A stretch of DNA of 48,688 bases, taken from the NCBI GenBank assembly GCA_002346545.1, contig DEAA01000011.1, forward strand, positions 13,112 through 61,799, given 5' to 3'. The DNA comes from Acidobacteria bacterium UBA2994 (lineage in GTDB: Bacteria > Acidobacteriota > Vicinamibacteria > Vicinamibacterales > UBA8438). Shown piece after piece: positions 40,445-47,608 of the stretch (its first letter is position 1; each line of letters starts with the position of its first letter). The notes under the pieces are model-generated. The model made no database searches, was not told the DNA's origin, and saw only the letters and a program-made list of their open reading frames with translations. A program made the position numbers and the translations under genes.

Positions 40445-42222
40445 GGCTGGCTCCGACCAGTGCCCTCGGTGAGGGTCAGCCACCGGTTCACCGGAATATC
40501 CGTCCAGGCCTCTTCACGACCACCAGGCCAGATCACGCGAACATGGTCGACCGTCGTCGCCTCGCCCAGCCCCACAAGCACCCTGGGATCGCTGGCCGAA
40601 GCGTAGCTCCCGTCGGCCCTTGCCCGACGCCAAAGCGGAGCGCCCACGTCGCGGAACACACCGACCCGCGCACCCAGCATGTCGCGAGGCCCTGCGCCAC
40701 CGACCAGCCGCAACCCGACCCACGACCGCTGGTGACCGACCTCGTTGATCAGCAGCCGTGCCCGACCGTTGTTGTTGGTGACCAGTACGTCCACGTCACC
40801 GTCGTTGTCCACGTCACCGAACGCGGCGCCTCGACTCACTCCAGACAGCTCGAATACGACGCCAGCCCGGTCGCTGGTCTCCTCAAACCGGCCGTTGCCC
40901 AGATTGCGGAACAGTTGATTGGGCTGGGCCAGTGCCGGCGCCCCCGTCGCCGGTGACGACGCGGACGAACTCTGGCTCGAGAACCGCTGATGCTTGGCCT
41001 GCACGGCACCATTCGCTACCAGCAGGTCGAGCCACCCATCGTTGTCCAGGTCCACCCAGGCGGTCCCGAATCCGGTATAGGCCAGACTCGGGCCGCCGAG
41101 ACCGGTCTGCACGGTCCGGTCCTCGAACAACCCGGCACCAGTGTTGACATAGAGAGTATTGGTCTCCGTCGTCAGGTGCGTCATAAAGAGATCGTCGTCA
41201 CCATCACCGTCGAAATCGCCGGCATCGACCCCCATACTGCCCTCGACCCGACCATCGCCGTTGAACGCCGTACCAGCCAGCAGCGCGCCGTTGCGAAAGC
41301 TCCCGTCCTGCTGGTTGATCCACAGCTGGTTTGGCGCGGCGTCGTTCGCCACGTAAAGGTCCTGCCAGCCATCACCGTCAAGATCCGAAGCGACCACGCC
41401 GAGCGCGGGACCGAACTCACCGGCCACCAGAGCCTGGGTCGTCACGTCGACGAACGTGCCGTCGCCGCGGTTGCGAAACAACCGATCGGGGACAGCCGCG
41501 TAGGCCTGCGGGCCACAGTAGTCCCGTTCCCCCGTACGCGTCAGACATTCTGGCTGGCGGGCGTCGAGATCGTGCTGGAGGTAGTTGCCCACGAACAGGT
41601 CGAGCCAGCCGTCACCATCGAAGTCCACGAATGACGCCGACACACCCCACCCCGGATTCCCCATGCCGATCCGGTCCGACACATCGGCAAAGGTTCCGTC
41701 GCCGTTATTGAGGAACAGCTGATCCGGACCAAGGCCGGTGCGATAAAGGTCGACCCAGCCATCATTGTCGACGTCGCCCGCGGCGACGCCCATGCCGTAC
41801 GAGCGCACGTCGAGCCCACTCGCTTCGGTGACATCTCTGAATTGCAGTATGCGTCGCCCGTCACTATCAATGGCCAAATCGTTCCTATAGAGGCGGTCCG
41901 TCAACGGAGTGGTCTGCGGCGGAAGAAGCGCATCGTCGAGCGTTTTGCCCGGACCGAGCATTTGCCCCTGAATGAGATAGATGTCGAGGTCACCGTCGTT
42001 GTCCATGTCAAACACCGCGGCGCCCGGGGCCAAAAGTTCACTCACGTAGAGCTCGCCCGACATCCCATTGAAGTGCACAAAGTCGATGCCAACCGCCTCG
42101 GCTTGTTCGGTGAACCAGACCTCGCCAGCGTGGGGTGCTGCGGGCTGTGGTAACGCGTCGGCAGCAACCGCGAGCAGTAGCCCAGCGGCGAGACCGCGGC
42201 CGAAAAACAAGAGACTTGGCAT
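40441..42222 (-). CDS. Exported CRTAC1-family protein with FG-GAP repeats and ASPIC/UnbV domain
   Basis: The protein has 593 residues with a signal peptide (about 1-25). FG-GAP repeats have clear calcium loops: DMDNDGDLDIYL, DVDNDGWVDLYR, DFDGDGWLDLFV, DLDGDGWQDLYV, DFDGDGDDDLFM, DLDNDGWLDLLV and DVDNDGDVDVLV. ASPIC/UnbV closes the protein (WVGLRLVGGAGPRDMLGARV to VRVIWPGGREEAW). It is a paralogue of the 588-residue lipoprotein at 32135 but lacks the lipobox. The ATG is only 11 bases after the U-tract of the terminator at 42234-42272 and has no clear Shine-Dalgarno, so its expression should depend on read-through from the TonB receptor gene. It is the first of a three-gene set with TPR and vWA. 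Confidence 0.9.
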   Translation of the reverse strand: MPSLLFFGRGLAAGLLLAVAADALPQPAAPHAGEVWFTEQAEAVGIDFVHFNGMSGELYVSELLAPGAAVFDMDNDGDLDIYLIQGQMLGPGKTLDDALLPPQTTPLTDRLYRNDLAIDSDGRRILQFRDVTEASGLDVRSYGMGVAAGDVDNDGWVDLYRTGLGPDQLFLNNGDGTFADVSDRIGMGNPGWGVSASFVDFDGDGWLDLFVGNYLQHDLDARQPECLTRTGERDYCGPQAYAAVPDRLFRNRGDGTFVDVTTQALVAGEFGPALGVVASDLDGDGWQDLYVANDAAPNQLWINQQDGSFRNGALLAGTAFNGDGRVEGSMGVDAGDFDGDGDDDLFMTHLTTETNTLYVNTGAGLFEDRTVQTGLGGPSLAYTGFGTAWVDLDNDGWLDLLVANGAVQAKHQRFSSQSSSASSPATGAPALAQPNQLFRNLGNGRFEETSDRAGVVFELSGVSRGAAFGDVDNDGDVDVLVTNNNGRARLLINEVGHQRSWVGLRLVGGAGPRDMLGARVGVFRDVGAPLWRRARADGSYASASDPRVLVGLGEATTVDHVRVIWPGGREEAWTDIPVNRWLTLTEGTGRSQP

Positions 42223-42233
42223 GATGCGCGCCC

Positions 42234-42272
42234 AAAAAAAACGCCGGGGAGCCTTTCGGCTCCCCGGCGTTT
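42234..42272 (-). terminator. Strong intrinsic terminator of the TonB receptor gene
   Basis: Arms 42239-42253 and 42258-42272 form a perfect 15-bp stem rich in GC. On the minus strand the loop is GAAA, a GNRA-type tetraloop. A run of eight A on the plus strand (42234-42241) becomes the U-tract of the minus-strand transcript. It lies 24 bases after the TonB stop. Confidence 0.9.
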
Positions 42273-42295
42273 CATGTTACCCCGGAAAAACGGCT

Positions 42296-45205
42296 CTAGA
42301 AGTAGGTCTGCACCCCGAACGAGAGCACGCGCCCCGGCTCGATGTTAATGACCCTGAGGAACTCGGGGTTCTTGACTCCACCGCCACCCCAGGACCGGTT
42401 CCGGCTCGTGACCCGAGCCTTATTGAAGATGTTCTGGGCGTCCATGTAAACACGCGCCCGCACATTGCCACCACCCATCGTGATGACCTTCGAGAACCGG
42501 AAGTTCGTCTGCGTCCGATACGGCTCGAACTCAGTCCCCGGCTCGATCAAGCCGACGCTCAGAGTTGGAATCGTGGCGGTCGTGTCCCCCAAGTTGATCA
42601 GACCAGGGAAATCGGTCGGGTCGAGGGTGTAGTTGGCCTGGATCTCCTCGCCAGGGAACACCTGGAAGATACCTGAAATCATGGTGTCGAAGGGCAACGG
42701 CAGCCCACCCGACAGCTTGGCCATCGGCCGATACGGCGTGGTGTAGTTACAGAACCGCAGAGAGTTCGGATTCTCTGCAATACCGCTCTGGCAGAAGTTG
42801 TTGGTCGCCGAACCAGCGGTGACGCTGGCGGTCATGAAGCCGCCACGCCAGAGCTCACCGTCGACGATGAGCTCGAACCCGTTCCACGTCCTCCAGTCAT
42901 TCTCCGCCCCGGTGAGGAGGTCGTTGCCCGACAGGATGTTGAGATCCGGGCTGGTGGTATAGATCGGCACCACAACATTCTGTGCCTGAGCTGGCAGCTG
43001 CGAGTCGCTCGGACCGGTCCACGTCCCTGCCAACGACCAGTCGGCCGCGGAGGTGTTCAGGTTATCGGTCCACCGGAAGTTGCCGTAGCTCCGTCGGTGC
43101 CACATTCCGCTAACCGACCAGCCGGGACCAAGCTGGCGCTCGATGCCGGCCGAGTACTCCCAGTTGGTGTTCCGCGGCGCATCCGGGTCAAGCTGAGTCT
43201 GGATGGTGCCGGTCCCAAAGTTCGGGTTGTTCGAAGGCCCAACCTCGTCGAACTGCGGTGTCCCATCAGGGTTAAGCGCAGTGCCGTCGTAATTGAGGTC
43301 AGTCCACGACCGCCAGTCGAGTGAATAGGCGTTGACCGGGTTGAAGCCCTGGGTCAGCCCGGTGCCGTGGTACTCAACGAAGCGCCCCGCGGACATCTTC
43401 ACCGCAGTCGAACCGTCACCGAACAGGTCATAGGCGATACCGAACCGCCCGTTGAAATTCTTCCAGTTCGGCACGTTTTCGATGATGGGGTCAGGAAGCG
43501 TCAGCGCCGGCGCCCAGTAGCCCTCGGGACGGGTACCGCCCGGAACTGAGTTATTGAACCAGTCGAACCGGAACCCACCGTTGATCGTCAGCCGGTCTAG
43601 CGTCCAAGCATCCTGCACATAGATGCCACAGTCGCAGTTCATGTTGATGTTGCTTTTGCTGGTCCCGTTAACACCCACCAGGATCCCGATCGGCCACCCG
43701 TTGAACGCGTAGCCCGAGAAGATCTCCCCTGGCGGCGTGTAGGAGAGGGAGGTGTTATTCCGGTCGTACTTGAGGCCCGCCTTGAAGTTGTGCGAGCCGG
43801 TCACGTACGACATCGACGCGTTGACACGGTGGTGATAGTCGATGTTGTGGTGGTTCTGGAAACTGCTCGAGGTAACAGCACCGCTCGCGACGTCAGAAAT
43901 CTGCATCCGCGCTTCGCCGTGATCCATCGGCCGCGTGTTGATGTGGGCCTTCTGGTATGCGAAGTCTGCCTCCAAGAGCAGCGCATTCGTCACTGGTGCG
44001 GTCCATCGCGTGCTGACGAGTAGGTCCGGGCTATCGCCTTGGTAGGCTGACGCCGGGGCAATCTTACCAAATACGCCAGACGGCATAGCACGGGAATAAG
44101 GCGTGTTCTCGTGCATGATGTTGACCGCGAACTTGTGCCGTTGGGTGGCCTGCCACGTCAGGCGGAGGCTCTGCTGATTCGGGGTCCGCTGATTGAAGGC
44201 CCGCAGATCGTCCTCGGTGACCGAAGACGGCGTCGACGGTTCATTCAGGTCAAAGAACTGGTCGAGAATGAAGTTTCGGCTCTGCCCGGTCAGGACCGAG
44301 CCAAAGAACCAAAGCTTGTCTCGAACGATCGGGCCCCCAACCGCGGGATTGAGATTCCACCGATAGTCGACCGGCGCGAACGCGAAGCCCTGTTCCTCAA
44401 GGGCCGGACTCAGGTTGTTCGACTGAAACTTCGAGTTCGTGCCGTCTACGAAGACGTTGTAGGCGAACGTGTTTCCGCCCGACTTGGGGACGACGTTGGT
44501 CCGCATCCCGCTTGTGGCGTACTCAGCGGACTGCGACGCGACGTCGAAGACGACTTCGGTGACCTGCGCCTCGTTGGTGACGCCACCGATGCCGCCGCCC
44601 CACTCACCGCGGCCTTGGAGCTGCGCTCCAGTCTGCACGCCGTCGATGGCAGGCAGGCCGTCCAAAGCATCCGATCCGTGTAGTTCCGGACGCCCGCCGT
44701 AGGGTCCACCGATAACCACACCAGGCACGTACTGGGATGCCTGATAGATGTTCGCTGCGCCCGGGAGAACGTTCACCCGGTCGGCAGTCAGCACCTGCTG
44801 GTTCCGCGTGCTCCTAACGTCGACGAGGGGCGCGGCGCCCCGTACCGTCAGGGTTTCAGCAACGGCGCCGACGCCGAGTTCGATGTCGAGATCCGCCACG
44901 AAGGCACCCTGGAGCGTGACCCCCTCGCGTACGACGGTGCCGAAGCCCTGCAACGTGAATGTCACCGTATACTCGCCCGAGGGCAGGTTGGTGACGAGAA
45001 AGTTTCCGGCTGCGTCACTGAATGCCTCGCGATCGGCGAGGAGTGCAGGACTGGTAACGTTGACCGACACGCCAGGGAGCACGCCCCCGGTGTCGTCGAC
45101 AATTCGGCCGCCGATGCCGGCATCTTCCTGCGCCCAGCCTGCGGACGGTGCCAACACGAGGCCGGCGATAACGAGTACGACAATTGCGCCAATGTTCCTA
45201 GGCAT
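42296..45205 (-). CDS. TonB-dependent outer-membrane receptor, Oar-like
   Basis: The protein has 969 residues. A signal peptide (about 1-25) is followed by a carboxypeptidase-regulatory-like domain (IGGRIVDDTGGVLPGVSVNV to LPSGEYTVTFTLQGFGTVVR, about residues 28-105). A plug domain follows (VNVLPGAANIYQASQYVPGV, ALDGLPAIDGVQ), then the 22-strand barrel, and the protein ends on an aromatic residue (VLSFGVQTYF), as outer-membrane proteins do. No TonB box is obvious, as in many Oar-type proteins. The ATG at 45205 starts the signal peptide; an in-frame TTG 33 codons upstream is unlikely. Tandem operator-like repeats lie 240-270 bases upstream, and a strong terminator follows the gene. The ligand is unknown; uptake of a large polymer fragment or peptide is typical for this class. 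Confidence 0.92.
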   Translation of the reverse strand: MPRNIGAIVVLVIAGLVLAPSAGWAQEDAGIGGRIVDDTGGVLPGVSVNVTSPALLADREAFSDAAGNFLVTNLPSGEYTVTFTLQGFGTVVREGVTLQGAFVADLDIELGVGAVAETLTVRGAAPLVDVRSTRNQQVLTADRVNVLPGAANIYQASQYVPGVVIGGPYGGRPELHGSDALDGLPAIDGVQTGAQLQGRGEWGGGIGGVTNEAQVTEVVFDVASQSAEYATSGMRTNVVPKSGGNTFAYNVFVDGTNSKFQSNNLSPALEEQGFAFAPVDYRWNLNPAVGGPIVRDKLWFFGSVLTGQSRNFILDQFFDLNEPSTPSSVTEDDLRAFNQRTPNQQSLRLTWQATQRHKFAVNIMHENTPYSRAMPSGVFGKIAPASAYQGDSPDLLVSTRWTAPVTNALLLEADFAYQKAHINTRPMDHGEARMQISDVASGAVTSSSFQNHHNIDYHHRVNASMSYVTGSHNFKAGLKYDRNNTSLSYTPPGEIFSGYAFNGWPIGILVGVNGTSKSNINMNCDCGIYVQDAWTLDRLTINGGFRFDWFNNSVPGGTRPEGYWAPALTLPDPIIENVPNWKNFNGRFGIAYDLFGDGSTAVKMSAGRFVEYHGTGLTQGFNPVNAYSLDWRSWTDLNYDGTALNPDGTPQFDEVGPSNNPNFGTGTIQTQLDPDAPRNTNWEYSAGIERQLGPGWSVSGMWHRRSYGNFRWTDNLNTSAADWSLAGTWTGPSDSQLPAQAQNVVVPIYTTSPDLNILSGNDLLTGAENDWRTWNGFELIVDGELWRGGFMTASVTAGSATNNFCQSGIAENPNSLRFCNYTTPYRPMAKLSGGLPLPFDTMISGIFQVFPGEEIQANYTLDPTDFPGLINLGDTTATIPTLSVGLIEPGTEFEPYRTQTNFRFSKVITMGGGNVRARVYMDAQNIFNKARVTSRNRSWGGGGVKNPEFLRVINIEPGRVLSFGVQTYF

Positions 45206-45536
45206 ATCCCTGCATTCCCTCCAGAGGCCCCATAACTTCAGGGGTGTCCAGTCTCCGTCACACGGACGCAAACAGGAACCTGTCACGCTCTTTCGTTTCA
45301 CCAATTTTTAACACACACACCGAAGCCGAGGCAAGCCTCAGCCGCTTCCACGGAAGACTCAGCAAGATTCAAGCCATCCTGAACTCACACCAATCAGCCC
45401 AGATTTAGCTCCATCTCAACCGTTCAACCTACTATCGGTCGTTCAAGTGTTTGAATTTACCATCCAAACGATTGGATAGGGTTAGACGCAGTGAACAATC
45501 CTGAAAATGGCCCTCGGCGACGCAACACCGAGCTCT
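45206..45536. other. Long upstream region of the TonB receptor gene
   Basis: This 331-base region holds no gene. It contains the tandem inverted repeats at 45442-45477. Closer to the gene are two short perfect stem-loops, TCCGT-CAC-ACGGA (45254-45266) and ACAGG-AA-CCTGT (45272-45283), and GAGGC-AA-GCCTC at 45328-45339. No convincing -35/-10 pair was found. The number of short repeats suggests a regulated leader, though each alone could be chance. Confidence 0.5.
45442..45477. promoter_or_regulatory. Tandem operator-like inverted repeats before the TonB receptor
   Basis: TTCAA-GTGT-TTGAA (45442-45455) and ATCCAA-ACGA-TTGGAT (45462-45477) share the core CAA-N4-TTG. Their centres are 21 bases apart, two helical turns, so two dimers would bind on the same face of the DNA. 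They lie in the 331-base gap upstream of the minus-strand TonB receptor gene. Confidence 0.5.
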
Positions 45537-46460
45537 CTACGGAATGTTCCCGTTCATAGTCGGCGTCATATTCACTCCGGAGCGGGTGGTCAAGACCCGG
45601 ATGGCCGGTTGGTCGGATGCCTCCTCCGGAGGCGCAAAGGTTACGCGATACTGGCTGCTTACTAGGCGGTGCTTCCGGGCAATATCTTGGGCCAGCGCCG
45701 GCAGCAGGGTCCGGAACCCATTAGACGAGGTCAATGCTTCGAAAGTGCCACCCGTCGCTTCACCGATGCTTTGCCCAAGCTGGCCCTGGTCGCCCCCCTG
45801 CGCGATACCCCCGGCGCTGATGATAGCCCACATCTTGGTGTGAACGGTGGCGCTGTTCGCGAACAGACGTTCCATCATCTCCCTGAACGGCCGTTCTCGC
45901 ACCCGACTGCTGCCCTCGGGACCATTGGTCGCAACCATCACGACAACCGGGAAGTACTGCCCTTCCTCGTCCTCGTGCATCCGCTCCGCTTCTTCATAGA
46001 GCGCGTCAACAAACATGGCTGCACCTTCCATGTCCGGCGCAATCGTACCGATGGCATCAGCAAGCTCCGCTCGATCGGTCGTATGCCGAGCCTGAAACTG
46101 TGGTCGTCCGCCGATGGTTCCGATGGCCACCTCAACGTCAGGCGGCATTTCTTCCAGGAAAAGCGTGACCCCCTCGCGCATGTCGGCCAACGCGGGCACA
46201 CTCGCCACCCCGTTATCGACAAAGATAGTGACCCGTACCGGCCAGTCGATCGGTTCGAGGTTGAGTGTCTCGCCATGGGCTCCGTCCACCTCGATGACGA
46301 CCTCATCAGCGGTAATGTCGGTGACGGGGGTACCGTCGTTGGCGTCGGTAAAACTCACGAACAACGCCGGCGACTGGGCAAACGTGACAGGTGCCCCAAA
46401 CAGCACAAGCGTCAACGCCAGCGCACTCGAAAAAACGTTACGGTATGTGTCGACGTTCAT
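45537..46460 (-). CDS. Exported VWFA-related (acidobacterial-type) protein, copy 1
   Basis: The protein has 307 residues with a signal peptide (about 1-28, ending TFAQ). The block LFVSFTDANDGTPVTDITAD with VVIEVDG and the vWA body match the protein at 37817 along the whole length. The MIDAS position reads VTIFVDNGVASVP, again without DxSxS. ATNGPEG holds the second loop. A Gly/Gln-rich loop (AGGIAQGGDQGQLGQS) replaces a shorter one in the paralogue. GAGG is well spaced before the ATG at 46460; an in-frame GTG 10 codons upstream is less likely. It lies 33 bases after the TPR gene and upstream of the TonB receptor, so it probably serves the same surface system as its copy. Confidence 0.88.
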   Translation of the reverse strand: MNVDTYRNVFSSALALTLVLFGAPVTFAQSPALFVSFTDANDGTPVTDITADEVVIEVDGAHGETLNLEPIDWPVRVTIFVDNGVASVPALADMREGVTLFLEEMPPDVEVAIGTIGGRPQFQARHTTDRAELADAIGTIAPDMEGAAMFVDALYEEAERMHEDEEGQYFPVVVMVATNGPEGSSRVRERPFREMMERLFANSATVHTKMWAIISAGGIAQGGDQGQLGQSIGEATGGTFEALTSSNGFRTLLPALAQDIARKHRLVSSQYRVTFAPPEEASDQPAIRVLTTRSGVNMTPTMNGNIP

Positions 46461-46493
46461 ATCAGATGCCTCAATTACGGAGTCAGTCACGTA

Positions 46494-47537
46494 CTACGGA
46501 AGCGCCGAGAGCGTGGCGGCCGCCTGCACCCCTTCCGGAGAGTCCGGCGCCAATTCGACCACCGTCCGGAAGAACACCTTAGCGCCCTCCATGTCCCCAC
46601 GATTCAATGCAACCATCCCAAGCTTGAAAACGGGTGCCTCCCAGGTCGGGTCAGCAGCCGCCGACTTCTCGTACCAGCCGGCGGCGTCGTCGATGTTGCC
46701 TTGCTGGAACGCCACCTCGCCCAAGTTATAGAGGTCCTCTCGCGACGCGTCGCCCCCGGCGGACGCCAGATCTCCGGCGGCGTCGAGATCACCAGCCAGC
46801 AGCCGCGCCCGGACCATTTTTCGCTCGACCGCCTCGACCACGTCGGCCTCCGGCTCGGTCGCCAAGAAGAGTTCGTATGCCGTAAGGGCCTCCGCGAACT
46901 GCCCAAGTGACCGATAGGCGTCTCCGCGGTCCTCATGAAGCATGGCCATCTGCGGCCAACTCTCCAACAACTGGTCGTAGCTGCTAATGGCCGTCCAATA
47001 ATCACCGGCGTTATAGGCATCGTCGGCCGCAGTCAGCTGCAGCCTGGCCTCTTCCCGTTCGGTGTCCTCAGCGTCACCGAGCGCCGCATCGACGGTCACA
47101 TTGGCCTCGGTCTTGAGGCGAGCCATATGGAACTCGACCGGATCCTGGCACTTCTGCACCTGGGTCTCCGTGCAGGCGTACGACTCTCTGGCCGTCCCCT
47201 GGGTTACCTCGATCCGGAGCCGCACGTCGCTGAACCCCTCGGCAGAGGCAGTCACGTTCCAAATGCCACTGCGAAGCCAGTTAAGGTTGAAACGCCCGTT
47301 GTCAGAAACGTCGGCTTCAACCGTGATGGCCAGTGTCTCTTCCGTGATGCCGTCAGCCTGATACGCTGGGGGTTCAGCTGTCACCACAGCACCCGGGACC
47401 CCGTCTCGGTCCCCACCCTCGATGAACACCCACCCTCGGATGACGCCTTGATCATCCTGGGCCCGAGCCGGTACTGCGCCAAGGGAAAGCGCCGCAACTG
47501 CAACCAGCACGAAACAAATTAGGCGGTACACACTCAT
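46494..47537 (-). CDS. Exported protein with carboxypeptidase-regulatory-like N-domain and TPR C-domain
   Basis: The protein has 347 residues with a signal peptide (about 1-26, ending ARAQ). The first half is a beta-sandwich of the CarboxypepD_reg type: IRGWVFIEGGDRDGVPGAVV, NGRFNLNWLRSGIWNVTASA and EGFSDVRLRIEVTQG, with two Cys (CTETQVQKC) that may pair. The second half has TPR units: ADDAYNAGDYWTAISSYDQL, HEDRGDAYRSLGQFAEALTA, YNLGEVAFQQGNIDDAAGWY and FKLGMVALNRGDMEGAKVFF. GAGG lies 5 bases before the ATG at 47537. It precedes the vWA gene by 33 bases, making a TPR-vWA pair that mirrors the one at 37817-40444. The same type of N-domain occurs in the nearby TonB receptor. Confidence 0.87.
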   Translation of the reverse strand: MSVYRLICFVLVAVAALSLGAVPARAQDDQGVIRGWVFIEGGDRDGVPGAVVTAEPPAYQADGITEETLAITVEADVSDNGRFNLNWLRSGIWNVTASAEGFSDVRLRIEVTQGTARESYACTETQVQKCQDPVEFHMARLKTEANVTVDAALGDAEDTEREEARLQLTAADDAYNAGDYWTAISSYDQLLESWPQMAMLHEDRGDAYRSLGQFAEALTAYELFLATEPEADVVEAVERKMVRARLLAGDLDAAGDLASAGGDASREDLYNLGEVAFQQGNIDDAAGWYEKSAAADPTWEAPVFKLGMVALNRGDMEGAKVFFRTVVELAPDSPEGVQAAATLSALP

Positions 47538-47561
47538 AGGAACCTCGTTATGGAGCTCACA

Positions 47562-47581
47562 CCTCTGTAGAGGGAAGTATA
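47562..47581 (-). promoter_or_regulatory. Possible -10 box and inverted repeat before the TPR-vWA pair
   Basis: On the minus strand TATACT (47581-47576) is followed by the inverted repeat CCTCT-AC-AGAGG (47573-47562) at the expected transcription start. Only 71 bases separate this gene from the DUF1592 stop, so read-through from that gene is an alternative. Confidence 0.25.
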
Positions 47582-47608
47582 ACGTCGACCCGGACAGACA
47601 CACCTGGG

